64,000 bases of DNA from Paenibacillus azoreducens (GCF_021654775.1 NZ_AP025343.1:2943501-3007500), one strand, 5' to 3'. Counted from the stretch's first letter, positions 8,422 through 17,231 are shown. Notes: a model not told the origin generated them from the letters alone. A program made the numbers and translations.

Positions 8422-9517
8422 ACTCCTTGCTCTGATTTCCGGGAAACGAAGCATTCGTGTGCGCATGTTCTGGTCGTTTATTCTAAGCTTAATCATTGCG
8501 ATGAACGTATCGTCCCTACTCAACGAATTTTTGTTAAATAGTCTTCTTGCCGATAGACATTTCCCCTATTTATCAACCCTGTTATATGGCGTATTATCTA
8601 TTGTTTCGTTTATCGTCCCCTTTATTTTGAGCTTTTCCCTTATGACCCGACGAATCGTGCAATATTTGCTTAATCTGGCGGAAGGACTTGATTATATCGC
8701 CGGAGGAAATCTGCGCCATCGCGTTCCGCTCTTAAGGAAAGACGAACTGGGCAGGGTTGCGGAAAACATTAACGCTATGGCCGAAAAACTGGAACGCCAA
8801 ATCGCAAAGGAACGGCAAATCGAAAAGTCCAAAATGGACTTGATTACAGGCGTATCCCACGATTTACGGACGCCCCTTACCAACATAATCGGGTATCTGG
8901 AATTGTTGAAAAACAGAGTCTATCACAATGAGCAGGAGCAGGAACGATTCGTCGACATCACCTACAACAAAGCCATGCAACTGAAGAACCTCATTGATGA
9001 CTTATTTGAGTACACGCGTCTTACCTCCAGTGACGCCAAGCTAGTAATGGGCCAGTTCGATATACGGGAACTGCTCACGCAGATTGCAGCCGAATTCCAA
9101 CCCTTCGCCAAAGAACTTGGGGTCACTGTGGAGACGTTTTTGGCGTTCAAGCCGATGCCGATACCTATGGATCCGGGAAAAATAAGGAGAGCCATCGACA
9201 ACCTTCTGATGAATGCTTTGAAGTTCTCCGTGAAGCCGGGAGTTGTTCGCGTATCATTGGAAGCACGCTCCCCTTTTGTTGCCATCAAGGTCGAGAATGA
9301 AGGAACTCCGATATCGAAGGAACAGGAAGAGCTGCTATTTGAGCGGTTTTACAAAGCCGATCACTCGCGAACGGCCCATGCGATCCAGGCCGGTTCAGGA
9401 TTAGGACTATCCATTGCCAAGAATATCGTCGAAAGGCACAACGGCACCTTAAGCCTGGTTCATTCATCGGGACGTTATGCTTTCATCATTGAACTTCCCG
9501 TATCCAATCCCGCATAA
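8411..9517 (+). CDS. VanS-like membrane sensor histidine kinase
   Basis: A 368-residue kinase if it starts at the TTG at 8411, which overlaps the regulator by 11 bases and has a GGAG-like site upstream; the first ATG is at 8465. Two TM segments enclose a short outside loop (about 20-85), then HAMP (GNLRHRVPLLRKDELG), DHp box with the phospho-His in GVSHDLRTPLTN (about 157), and the ATPase domain with N box DNLLMNALKFS and G boxes including GSGLGLSIAKN. The very short extracellular loop suggests sensing in or near the membrane, as in VanS or BceS-type kinases. Partner: the regulator upstream. Confidence 0.88.
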   Translation: MKNKLLALISGKRSIRVRMFWSFILSLIIAMNVSSLLNEFLLNSLLADRHFPYLSTLLYGVLSIVSFIVPFILSFSLMTRRIVQYLLNLAEGLDYIAGGNLRHRVPLLRKDELGRVAENINAMAEKLERQIAKERQIEKSKMDLITGVSHDLRTPLTNIIGYLELLKNRVYHNEQEQERFVDITYNKAMQLKNLIDDLFEYTRLTSSDAKLVMGQFDIRELLTQIAAEFQPFAKELGVTVETFLAFKPMPIPMDPGKIRRAIDNLLMNALKFSVKPGVVRVSLEARSPFVAIKVENEGTPISKEQEELLFERFYKADHSRTAHAIQAGSGLGLSIAKNIVERHNGTLSLVHSSGRYAFIIELPVSNPA

Positions 9518-9524
9518 AAAATGA

Positions 9525-10970
9525 TTAGTTGTTCACCTTGAAATTCACTTCTGGGTACTTGGCGGCCAAATCTTGCAGCGTAGAATCGTCTTTCCCTTTT
9601 AAATACCGATCGAAGAAGGCAACACTGAATTCGTTCACGATGCGGTGATCCCGCCGCGGGTCCGTGCCGCTGAGGCCTAGCAGCGGAGAGAATAACGCAA
9701 GATCGGTGTAGCTTGCATGCTTTGAACCCGGAATAAGGATCGATAACCCTCCGCCTGCCAGAGCATAGCCCGATTTTTGGATATATTCTTTCCTTGGGGC
9801 TTCGAACGCTTCGCGGCTTACCCCGCCAAACTGTTCGGCGACATCATCGTAAGAAGTCATTATTTTGCTGTACGTCTCGTCTGCATACATCATGAAGAAC
9901 GGCTTTCCGAATCCTTTGTCTGAAACCGGCGGACCATAAAACCCTCCATCCATACTAAGGGCAGCCTTCACACGCGAATCATTCTTTAACATTTGCACCG
10001 TAACAGCTCCACCGAATGAATGTCCAAGCATGCCGATTCGATCAAGATCGATTTTGCCGGTAAATCGACCTGCAGCATCGTTCTGATTGAGCTTCGCCAC
10101 TTGATTGAGCACAAACGCAGCGTCGCTGGTCCAAAGCGGGATGTGCATTCCATACTGGGCATTGGAAGTCAAGTTGGGATCGGTTTTGCTCACGGCGACT
10201 CTTCCGTCAGGGTAAACGGAAGCCGCAGCTTCATAGGCATAATCGATGGCTATTACGATGTAGCCGTGGCTGGCAAGCTCCTCTAGCTGGTACATATTCT
10301 GATTGCGATATCCGTTCATCCCATGGGAAAAAATCAAAACCGGGTACGGGCTCCCCGAGTTCGAGAGTTTGGCATCTACCAAAGCATGCGTTTTGATCAA
10401 CCCTAGATGGCTTAGCACAAAAGCCGGAAGACCCATCATTTTGCTTGATATGGCTTTTGTCATCTTAGATGCATTCTGGAGGTAAGGGCTTCTCTCTTCC
10501 CCGCCGCCTTCGGCAGCCGGATACCAAATTTGCGCCATCAGCTCGCGCCTATCGGCAGGGTTATCCGAATATACTTCCCGCCGCTTATCGTCAACCCAAT
10601 GATAAACCGTCGTTCCGACCGCATAGGGTCCCGTTGGTTCATCAAATGAGAATACCGGCAGCACTGCAGGCGGCGCAACCGAGACCAACAAATATACGGT
10701 CAATAGCACCGCTTGAACCGTAAGCGCAATCCTGCTTTTGCCGCCCTCCTTCCGCTTGCCAATGAAGAAATAAGCCGTCAATAAGAGCGGTGTCAAGTAG
10801 GCCGGAATCATCTCCCAACGTCCACCTTCCACAACAATCTGCACGATTACCAAACTGAGGGCGATCCCTAAAGGGATGAACAATCCCCGTCCACCTTTCT
10901 TGTTCGTGATTACCGCCCAGTACAACAGGCCAAAATTAACCACGATCAAGCCTATTTCCCAAAATCTCAT
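9525..10970 (-). CDS. Membrane-anchored alpha/beta hydrolase, PAF-acetylhydrolase-like
   Basis: A 481-residue protein convergent with the kinase, only 7 bp apart. Residues 1-120 contain four hydrophobic segments. The catalytic domain follows: oxyanion region PVLIFSHGMNGY, nucleophile elbow GHSFGG (Ser near 318), later Asp and the His in PGSKHASYTDL. The layout resembles the isoform II platelet-activating-factor acetylhydrolase family, which in bacteria cleaves short-chain esters or lipids. The large hydrolase domain presumably faces the outside, tethered by the N-terminal TM bundle. Substrate unknown. Confidence 0.8.
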   Translation of the reverse strand: MRFWEIGLIVVNFGLLYWAVITNKKGGRGLFIPLGIALSLVIVQIVVEGGRWEMIPAYLTPLLLTAYFFIGKRKEGGKSRIALTVQAVLLTVYLLVSVAPPAVLPVFSFDEPTGPYAVGTTVYHWVDDKRREVYSDNPADRRELMAQIWYPAAEGGGEERSPYLQNASKMTKAISSKMMGLPAFVLSHLGLIKTHALVDAKLSNSGSPYPVLIFSHGMNGYRNQNMYQLEELASHGYIVIAIDYAYEAAASVYPDGRVAVSKTDPNLTSNAQYGMHIPLWTSDAAFVLNQVAKLNQNDAAGRFTGKIDLDRIGMLGHSFGGAVTVQMLKNDSRVKAALSMDGGFYGPPVSDKGFGKPFFMMYADETYSKIMTSYDDVAEQFGGVSREAFEAPRKEYIQKSGYALAGGGLSILIPGSKHASYTDLALFSPLLGLSGTDPRRDHRIVNEFSVAFFDRYLKGKDDSTLQDLAAKYPEVNFKVNN

Positions 10971-11231
10971 GCTGATCTTCCTCCCCTTACCATAAATACG
11001 AACTTGTTCCAGCTTACAAAAAAATTATAAAGATGAAAGGGGGAATATCATAAATTTCTTATGAATGTCGTGGGTACTCGTGCGAAAGTTCCGCAATTAT
11101 TTCTTCGGCTTTTGCAAGCTATATGCTTTTGCACCGCGCTGGCAGCGGCATCCGCTCTTGCCCAGCCCAGAATCCTACTTGAAGCATATAATGTTTTATT
11201 CAAATATGAAGGAAAGTAGGAAACTTTTATT

Positions 11232-11561
11232 ATGAACAAAAAGAACAAGGGGCGCACAAAACCCATTGCTCGTCGGTTAAAGTCCGGCGTCAACCGTAAC
11301 AAACCCGTACGAATCAATGCATTTGAAAACGAGCTTAAATGGTTGGACAAAGACAAAAGATACCGCAATTCCGAGCAGGTTTATCTAATCGTAGAGCTAC
11401 CAAAAGGGGTATATAAGTATTCACAGGAAAACGAAGTGGAATGGAACCGGGTCATTCAAAATGGATTGCTGAGTGCAATGGAAGCCTTAGATCCGGATTC
11501 GATCAAGGAGATAAAATGCCGCATTCAAGTCGGCACGGCCGCCGCCAGTGGCCAAAGTTAA
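11232..11561 (+). CDS. Small basic protein of unknown function
   Basis: A 109-residue protein with a highly basic N-terminus (KKNKGRTKPIARRLKSG, residues 3-19) and an amphipathic C-terminal half (YLIVELPKGVYKYSQENEVEW). No family is recognised. The basic tail suggests nucleic acid binding, but this is composition only. The ribosome site is weak (GGAAAG about 14 bases upstream), which lowers confidence in the ATG. It stands alone; the hydrolase gene runs the other way. Confidence 0.5.
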   Translation: MNKKNKGRTKPIARRLKSGVNRNKPVRINAFENELKWLDKDKRYRNSEQVYLIVELPKGVYKYSQENEVEWNRVIQNGLLSAMEALDPDSIKEIKCRIQVGTAAASGQS

Positions 11562-11668
11562 AGCTGGCGTCTCATTTTTATAATTCGTATTTAGGACTGG
11601 TTAGCGGGAAGTCAAAGCTCTTCCTTTCGGTCCCGAAAAAATGCTTCAATTCATCGGAGGGTACTTTG

Positions 11669-12004
11669 TTATACGAATGGGGAACGATAGCTCAATAAAG
11701 ACAGTTCTGAGAGGGACTTTTGCGCGCCGAAAGTAAAAGCCCCTCCACTTTCCGTAATTTTCCATTCACTTTCGAATAGGACGATGATTTCTTCGAGCTT
11801 TTCCCAAGCAATATCCAAGTGGGAAAACAATTGAAAAGAACTTAACCGTTACAGGTCCCACGACGCAATCAATAATTCCATTTGCAAGCAAGTATTTCTG
11901 CGAAATGCTTAGACCAGTTTCTCCAATCGGTTGTTCATTCAGTATGTTTTTGACCCAATGCCTCCGAAGCTTTTGGTTGTCTTCATTTGCTTCGTGATAC
12001 AATA
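11669..12004 (-). pseudogene. Frameshifted remnant of an unrecognised gene
   Basis: Read on the minus strand, one frame (about 12004 to 11845) gives protein-like sequence including ISQKYLLANGIIDCVVG. It then degenerates, while the next frame becomes protein-like from about 11850 down to a TAA at 11669-11671 (FSHLDIAWEKLEEIIVLFE, then AFTFGAQKSLSEL). The switch falls around 11838-11850. No start or ribosome site was found. I read this as one ancestral gene broken by an indel; the family is unknown. The remaining gap on either side holds nothing else. Confidence 0.4.
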
Positions 12005-12030
12005 TACCAAATAAAGGGGGGAAATATGGG

Positions 12031-12114
12031 ATGGAAATTGATGAGATAGACAAGATCGAGGGACGGTTAAGCAGCACTACTCAACTTGAAGGGGTAAACA
12101 TAAATGGCGATTAG
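12031..12114 (+). CDS. 27-codon leader ORF overlapping the sigma factor gene
   Basis: ATG at 12031 is preceded by a purine-rich AAGGGGGGAAAT and the frame stops at 12112-12114, overlapping the sigma factor start by 11 bases. The peptide is acidic (MEIDEIDKIEGRLSS at its start). It could couple translation of the sigma factor to upstream initiation, or be chance. Confidence 0.3.
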   Translation: MEIDEIDKIEGRLSSTTQLEGVNINGD

Positions 12115-12853
12115 ACTCGACGGGGAGTTGGCGGAAGGAGACGCTTTCGCAAGGATAGAGCCCTACTTGCCCGGATTGAAGGCATATTGCAGGTCTCTTG
12201 CCGGTAACGAATGGGATTCAGAGGACTTGATGCAGGAAGTACTAACGAAGGCAATGCAGGCAATTTTGCGGTCGCCCCATCGTTCGATCAGTCGAGCATT
12301 CCTTTTCCGGATTGCAAAGAACGCTTGGATTGACCACTGCAGGGCAGAGCGGAAGCGGCACAACGATACGACATTCGATGAGGATTTCCATCTGTCTGCC
12401 TCGCTTTCTATGAATGAATGGCTGGCCCGCGAGCTGCTTGAACAGCTGGCCGAATCGCTGAATCCCAGGCAAATGGTGCTCGTCATCCTGATCGATGCAT
12501 TCGTGTTCAGCGCGGCAGAGACTGCATTGTTATTACGCATGACAGAAGGCGCTGTAAAAGAAGGGCTGAAACGGGCGCGCCGGCGCTTGCACTCATTTGC
12601 GGGCGGGAACAGGCAGGACATCGTGAGAAATGGAAAGCCGAAGAGGCGCGTCGGAGAGGACATGCCTACAGTATTGTTCGAGACATTCGTGGCAGGCTTT
12701 CAAAAAGGAGATGCAGAGATGATTTGTCGTGCATATCTGAGTCTGGCTTCCCAAGGTGTCATGATCGAAAAAGTATCTGTAGAGGAAGGCCGCTATTCCT
12801 TTGCGCTTCGGGATCCGGACGGTCATTTGATTGGATTTTTTCAAAATATTTAG
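12104..12853 (+). CDS. ECF-like sigma-70 family factor with an extended C-terminus
   Basis: A 249-residue sigma factor. Region 2 spans residues about 15-85 (WDSEDLMQEVLTKA and FLFRIAKNAWIDHCR). Region 4 lies at about 110-165, with MTEGAVKEGLKRARRRL as the recognition helix. Beyond residue 185 is an extra part (LFETFVAGFQKGDAEMICR), which resembles the extension of SigJ/ECF41-type factors, and it ends in RYSFALRDPDGHLIGF. That final motif is typical of the last strand of VOC/glyoxalase proteins and is echoed in the next gene. No anti-sigma gene is adjacent, so the tail may regulate activity itself. Confidence 0.8.
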   Translation: MAIRLDGELAEGDAFARIEPYLPGLKAYCRSLAGNEWDSEDLMQEVLTKAMQAILRSPHRSISRAFLFRIAKNAWIDHCRAERKRHNDTTFDEDFHLSASLSMNEWLARELLEQLAESLNPRQMVLVILIDAFVFSAAETALLLRMTEGAVKEGLKRARRRLHSFAGGNRQDIVRNGKPKRRVGEDMPTVLFETFVAGFQKGDAEMICRAYLSLASQGVMIEKVSVEEGRYSFALRDPDGHLIGFFQNI

Positions 12854-12924
12854 CGGTACCCGTTTCTTTTCTTCGTAAGTGTTCGTTATAAATGGTGAAG
12901 AACGATTTTAAGGAGGAATATTTA

Positions 12925-13323
12925 ATGGCAGTGAGCGTAAAAAACTATGCGGTTGTCCAATTGCCGGTACGTGATCTTGAGGTTTCCGTGAGGTGGTACA
13001 AGGAGATTCTTGGCATTCCATTCACATTCGAATATACTCCAGGCGACCAAGAGGCTTGGCTTAACGTTGGGGGTGTCGGACTTGGGCTTATTCAGTGCCC
13101 GGAGGTGCCGAAATTGGACTTTACGAATAGCAGGGGTCAGCTCCAGCCAATCATTTCGCTGCAGGTAGACAACATTCATGAAGCGCACGAAGAATTGAAG
13201 AAGAAGGGGGCTGAAATCGGCGAGATGGTGTACAAGCCGCAAGGCGGGTACAGCTTTACCTTCCGCGATCCGGACGGTCATATGGGTAACTTGTGGGGTG
13301 GTTGGCCAAGGGAAGAAAGCTGA
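12925..13323 (+). CDS. VOC (glyoxalase/bleomycin-resistance fold) protein
   Basis: A 132-residue single-domain protein with two beta-alpha-beta-beta-beta halves: QLPVRDLEVSVRWYKEILG (about 13-31) and IISLQVDNIHEAHEELKKKG (about 74-93), ending YSFTFRDPDGHMGNLW. The Glu/His positions expected for metal binding are partly present (His in DGH). The ATG at 12925 is chosen because AAGGAGG lies eight bases upstream. It follows the sigma gene by 71 bp and may share its transcript. The activity (isomerase, dioxygenase or drug binding) cannot be assigned. Confidence 0.82.
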   Translation: MAVSVKNYAVVQLPVRDLEVSVRWYKEILGIPFTFEYTPGDQEAWLNVGGVGLGLIQCPEVPKLDFTNSRGQLQPIISLQVDNIHEAHEELKKKGAEIGEMVYKPQGGYSFTFRDPDGHMGNLWGGWPREES

Positions 13324-13341
13324 TTATTGCCAAACCCAACT

Positions 13342-13387
13342 AAAGGGGGATTTCTTATCGTCCGAAGATGATAAGGGGTACCCCTTT
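13342..13387. other. Nested inverted repeat after the VOC gene
   Basis: AAAGGGG (13342-13348) pairs with CCCCTTT (13381-13387), enclosing CTTATC/GATAAG. There is no clear T-run, so it may be an imperfect terminator or an RNA structure. Confidence 0.3.
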
Positions 13388-13457
13388 GAACCGTTGCATT
13401 CATATTGAGGAGGGAATTGAATCCAGCAGATTCGTATAAACAAAGCGTGATTTATTT

Positions 13458-13487
13458 CTTTACATAAAATGTACAGTTCTTGTAAAG
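13458..13487. promoter_or_regulatory. Inverted repeat upstream of the AraC-type regulator
   Basis: CTTTACA (13458-13464) and TGTAAAG (13481-13487) are perfect inverted copies, with TACAT/ATGTA nested inside. Their place about 50 bases before the regulator start suggests an operator or promoter. Confidence 0.35.
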
Positions 13488-13539
13488 TGATAGAGCTAAC
13501 AACTTCCTATAATTTTTGATACGAAAGGAGGTGCGCGCA

Positions 13540-14454
13540 ATGGATAACTTTAAAGCTTTTGAGTGTGTAGTGGAATACCTGGAGAATATTATACTTTGCT
13601 CAGATGAAGTGGATTATAACGTCATTTCTAAAATAGCAGGCTGTCCTGCTCCCTTGTTTCAGCGTATTTTTGTATATATTACAGGTATAACTATTAGTGA
13701 GTATTTAAGAAAACGCCGATTGACGTTAGCGGGTTATGATATCAGAAACAGCAGTGAAAAAATTATTGACATAGCTATGAAATATGGTTTTAATTCCCAT
13801 GCTGCTTTTACAAGAGCATTCAAAGAGCATCACAAGGTTTCTCCTTCTAGTGTTAGAAAGTTTGGTAAACCGCTTCATGATTATCCTCGCACCTCCTTTA
13901 CAAATATTAGAATTGTAGGAGGAAAGCGAATTATGGCAGAGCTTAAAAAAATCGAGTATGTAGAATTTGGCGCCCGTAAAATTGTAGGCATGATGAAAAT
14001 GACTTCGTTTCAAAAGGCAGGGGAAGAGTGCTGGGGTTCAGCATTCAAGGAAGGCGTTTTTGACAGAATTCAAGAAATTGAAAGATGGATTTGCAAAGAT
14101 ATGGATGATTATATTGGACTTGGGCATATGAGTAAATTTGTTGGAAAAGATCATTTCCAATATATCATAGGTAAATTTGTAGAACTTGACGCACCTGTTC
14201 CAGAAAAAATGTATTCTGAGAATATATCCGCAGGAACATTTGCCAAAATATGGATCGAATCCGATAACCTTAACGATATTTTTGATTGTGCATACTTACT
14301 TTGTTCCGAAGCAATCGAGAAAACAGGATACAAAATTGATTTTGAAAACTTTTATTGGTGTGATGTCTACACATATGATAGATATTGCACACCACTGGAG
14401 AAAGGACAGAAAATTATTCTTGACTATTTACTGCCAGTAATCAAAGATGAATAG
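13540..14454 (+). CDS. AraC-family regulator with GyrI-like effector domain
   Basis: A 304-residue regulator. The N-terminal half holds two helix-turn-helix motifs typical of AraC/XylS proteins (ISKIAGCPAPLFQRIF and IIDIAMKYGFNSHAAFTRAF, then HHKVSPSSVRK). Residues about 140-304 form a GyrI/Rob-type effector domain (VEFGARKIVGMMKM; AGTFAKIW), which in this family binds small cationic or drug-like molecules. The ATG at 13540 follows AAAGGAGGT by eight bases. The gene is AT-rich compared with its neighbours, which hints at recent acquisition. Confidence 0.88.
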   Translation: MDNFKAFECVVEYLENIILCSDEVDYNVISKIAGCPAPLFQRIFVYITGITISEYLRKRRLTLAGYDIRNSSEKIIDIAMKYGFNSHAAFTRAFKEHHKVSPSSVRKFGKPLHDYPRTSFTNIRIVGGKRIMAELKKIEYVEFGARKIVGMMKMTSFQKAGEECWGSAFKEGVFDRIQEIERWICKDMDDYIGLGHMSKFVGKDHFQYIIGKFVELDAPVPEKMYSENISAGTFAKIWIESDNLNDIFDCAYLLCSEAIEKTGYKIDFENFYWCDVYTYDRYCTPLEKGQKIILDYLLPVIKDE

Positions 14455-14485
14455 GAAAGAAACTTGAACAACCTTACGTTAAGTA

Positions 14486-14528
14486 AAGGTAGCTGACCAA
14501 AAGAGGTCGGCTGCCTTCAACTGTTTTT
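14486..14528 (+). terminator. Strong terminator after the AraC-type gene
   Basis: A 13-bp stem with two G-U wobbles (arms starting AAGG at 14486 and ending CCTT at 14517), a six-base loop AAAAGA, and a following T-tract CTGTTTTTA. Confidence 0.85.
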
Positions 14529-14557
14529 ATTGAGTTATCTAATTAATTTTTCACCCT

Positions 14558-14689
14558 ATGGGGCAATTTCATCTAGAAGTTGGCAATATTTTAGAAACAA
14601 GTGAACTGAAAAAGCATGGAAACGCCTTTCGTTTAGCTATGGCGACTTTTAAAAACAATAAATCGAAAAAAGGTGGTTTTAAGCGATGA
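14558..14689 (+). CDS. Small 43-codon ORF coupled to the MFS gene
   Basis: ATG at 14558 opens a frame ending TGA at 14687-14689, overlapping the MFS start as ATGA. The peptide is basic and helical (LETSELKKHGNAFRLAMATF). No Shine-Dalgarno is seen, so it may be the tail of a deleted gene. If translated, it could couple to the transporter. Confidence 0.28.
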   Translation: MGQFHLEVGNILETSELKKHGNAFRLAMATFKNNKSKKGGFKR

Positions 14690-15984
14690 TGCATGAACCT
14701 CATAATATACGAGGTTATGTGGATTCCCCGGATCTGCAGCGAAAATTATATAGGCGTTCCCTGCTCATTGTAGTCATATCGCAAATTTTTGGAGGCGCAG
14801 GTCTTGCTGCTGGGGTAACAGTGGGCGCGCTTCTTGCTCAGGATATGTTGGGAACGGAAAGCTTGACAGGCATTCCCGCTGCCTTGTTAACTCTTGGTTC
14901 TGCTGCAGCCGCTCTGCTTGTTGGTCGTCTTTCGCAACATTACGGGCGCCGTTTGGGGCTTGCCGCAGGATTCTTGACAGGCGGAATCGGTGCGATAGGC
15001 GTAATATTGGCTGCAGTAAATCATAGTATTGTACTTTTGTTCGCATCGCTCCTTATATACGGTGCAGGCACGGCTACAAATTTACTAGCACGTTATGCAG
15101 GAACAGATTTAGCTAAACCTACCCAGCGGGCAAAAGCAATTAGTATTTCAATGGTTTCGACTACTTTCGGCGCGGTTGCAGGGCCCAACCTGGTAGAGGT
15201 TATGGGACGATTTGCAGCGTCGATTGGGGTTCCAGCCCTTGCGGGTCCGTTTATTTTAGCTGCGGGGGCGTTCCTCCTTGCAGGTATGGTATTTTTTATT
15301 TTCCTCCGCCCAGACCCATTCGTCGTAGCGAAAGCGATCTATAAAGCGCAATCAGATCTGGGTCAATCTGCAGCCGCGCAAACAAAATCGCATAAAAATA
15401 ACAACAGAGGTTTAGTTGTAGGGGCAACCGTAATGATTTTAACTCAAATCGTTATGGTCGCAATTATGACAATGACGCCAATACACATGAAGCACCACGG
15501 TCATAGTTTAGGAGATGTAGGATTAGTAATAGGCATTCATATTGGTTTTATGTATTTTCCTTCGCTCATTACAGGCATTCTTGTTGATAAGATCGGCCGT
15601 GCTGCCATGTCAATAGCTTCGGGTGGTATTCTACTGCTGGCCGGTATAATTGCAGCTATAGCACCTGCAGATTCCATGTTTATTCTTATCACTGCCCTTG
15701 CTTTGTTGGGACTCGGCTGGAACTTTGGCTTAATCAGTGGGACTGCACTTATCGTAGATGCGACCGATCTAGCAACACGTGCAAAAACTCAAGGGACGAT
15801 AGATGTGTTAATAGCTCTTGCAGGGGCAGCGGGGGGAGCATTATCCGGTATGGTTGTAGCACATTCCAGTTACGCTGCGCTTTCGCTTTCCGGTGGTTGC
15901 CTAGCACTTTTACTAATTCCAGTAGTGATATGGTCCCATAAAAAACAAAAAGTAGTGGTTCCCGACAGCATCTCGATAAACTAA
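14686..15984 (+). CDS. MFS transporter
   Basis: A 432-residue integral membrane protein with about 12 TM segments. It has the loop 2-3 motif GRLSQHYGRRLGL (about 85-97) and a corresponding motif in the second half (GILVDKIGRAAM). The central cytoplasmic loop is near residues 210-245. It resembles poorly characterised Bacillales MFS permeases; the substrate is unknown. It overlaps a 43-codon frame and follows the AraC/GyrI regulator, but a strong terminator separates them. An AAAAAAGGTGG stretch upstream serves as the ribosome site. Confidence 0.82.
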   Translation: MMHEPHNIRGYVDSPDLQRKLYRRSLLIVVISQIFGGAGLAAGVTVGALLAQDMLGTESLTGIPAALLTLGSAAAALLVGRLSQHYGRRLGLAAGFLTGGIGAIGVILAAVNHSIVLLFASLLIYGAGTATNLLARYAGTDLAKPTQRAKAISISMVSTTFGAVAGPNLVEVMGRFAASIGVPALAGPFILAAGAFLLAGMVFFIFLRPDPFVVAKAIYKAQSDLGQSAAAQTKSHKNNNRGLVVGATVMILTQIVMVAIMTMTPIHMKHHGHSLGDVGLVIGIHIGFMYFPSLITGILVDKIGRAAMSIASGGILLLAGIIAAIAPADSMFILITALALLGLGWNFGLISGTALIVDATDLATRAKTQGTIDVLIALAGAAGGALSGMVVAHSSYAALSLSGGCLALLLIPVVIWSHKKQKVVVPDSISIN

Positions 15985-16013
15985 CGGGAAACAATAACTA
16001 AATTTAGGTGTTT

Positions 16014-16050
16014 AAAGGCAGTCGATTTCTTGTGATCGGCTGCCTTTTCT
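16014..16050 (+). terminator. Terminator after the MFS gene
   Basis: AAAGGCAGTCGAT pairs with ATCGGCTGCCTTT (one wobble) and is followed by TCTTT. It resembles the hairpin at 14486 in its arms. Confidence 0.85.
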
Positions 16051-16056
16051 TTAAGA

Positions 16057-16170
16057 TTATAGAATTTATAAATTTTCTTGCTACGCTGAACAATTCTATA
16101 ATCGCAAGAAAAACATCCGCTAAATGCGGTCTGTCTTCCTAGAAAGTACGTCGATAGACGTTTTTCTTAC
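16057..16170 (+). repeat. Bipartite hairpin repeat, copy 1
   Basis: First hairpin: ATTATAGAATT (16057-16067) pairs with AATTCTATAAT (16092-16102). It is followed by CGCAAGAAAAAC and a second hairpin block closed by GTTTTTCTT (AAGAAAAAC/GTTTTTCTT arms), with inner CCGC/GCGG and CGTC/GACG stems. Closely related copies lie at 32713-32823 and, reversed, within 54946-55230. Confidence 0.75.
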
Positions 16171-16276
16171 TAAACGGCAGTTTTGCGCGGAAGGACTCGT
16201 TCGGGAACTCATTGGGGTGACTTAAACAGCTGTTGCTTGATGTCGCCTTGCTAAACAGTCGGCCCCAACAGGCCAG

Positions 16277-17086
16277 CTATTCTTGGGTTTTTGTTTCAAC
16301 ATCCGGACAGAACCCGGGATTAGCCGAGCGGAGCTGTTCGGTAAATTTCGGATGGAGTTTGGCAAGCTCGGCGAAATAGCTTGAAATAATATGATTCCCA
16401 CCAAAGGAACCATTCTGAAAATACTGCGACGACAAAGTTGGGACATGGCTATAATAATATCTTTTTTCCCGCTTGGGCAGTTTGTAAACGGTAGGCGGGG
16501 CATGTGTCACGACATCAAACAGATTCGCAGCTCGGTAGCTGTTCCGTACATATTTCGAAAAAGCTTTGGCAAAGGCCGGGTCGCCAACGCGAGGTGAACC
16601 GAATGTGAAGAGGAATGGGGAGCGGAAGGAGGTATTGGCGGCGACATCGACAACGCATAAGGTTGCGAGTGCGGCACCGAGGCTGTGGCCTGTAATGTAT
16701 AGCGTTTTGTTTGCAGACAGCTTGGCCAGCGCGGATATGATGTGGCTGCGGGCGGAGGAATAAATGTCAGTGAAGCCGCGGTGGGTAAGGCAAGCGTCTT
16801 TAACATATTTGAAGTTTTTTTGGGAGGCGATCATGTCGGAGATCCAGTTTGTTGTCGAAATGGTTCCCCGAAAGGCAATGATGATTTCCTGCGGAGACTC
16901 GAGGACGAATCCAAAACGTTCCCAAGCATGGATAATCGATTTTGCTTCAATCGTATCTCTGACCGTATAATTCGCCGGAACAACAAACGTCCCGTCTGAG
17001 TTCGTGAACTGGTCATAGGTCTGTCCGCAAACCGCAGCCATAAAAATAGCCCGCTTTTCCAGCACCTCTATCGTTGTCACGTGCAT
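16277..17086 (-). CDS. Class 3 lipase family protein
   Basis: A 269-residue alpha/beta hydrolase. The nucleophile elbow GHSLGAALA (Ser near 133) and the following FTFGSPRVGDPAF are diagnostic of lipase class 3. The Asp lies in LFDVVTHAPP and the His probably in FGGNHIISSYF. An early motif AFRGTIST matches the oxyanion strand. There is no signal peptide, so it may be cytoplasmic. The start is either ATG (17086) or the GTG two codons on, which is better spaced from AAAGGCGGGG. It probably acts on acylglycerols or other esters. Confidence 0.88.
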   Translation of the reverse strand: MHVTTIEVLEKRAIFMAAVCGQTYDQFTNSDGTFVVPANYTVRDTIEAKSIIHAWERFGFVLESPQEIIIAFRGTISTTNWISDMIASQKNFKYVKDACLTHRGFTDIYSSARSHIISALAKLSANKTLYITGHSLGAALATLCVVDVAANTSFRSPFLFTFGSPRVGDPAFAKAFSKYVRNSYRAANLFDVVTHAPPTVYKLPKREKRYYYSHVPTLSSQYFQNGSFGGNHIISSYFAELAKLHPKFTEQLRSANPGFCPDVETKTQE

Positions 17087-17231
17087 CCCCGCCTTTCTCT
17101 ATCTACACTATATTAGGGGGAGGAAGGAGAGGTGCCTAGATCTTAAGCTAGGGCATATAAATAATTATTTGACTTTGGATATTATCGAGGTCATTGTAGA
17201 TATACGAAGTCTGTAATCGAAAAGGTGAAAA

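Noticed and set aside
11441..11698. An 85-codon plus-strand frame overlapping the small basic gene
   Set aside because: No ribosome site, unlike-protein composition in its first half, and it conflicts with both the 109-residue frame and the minus-strand remnant.
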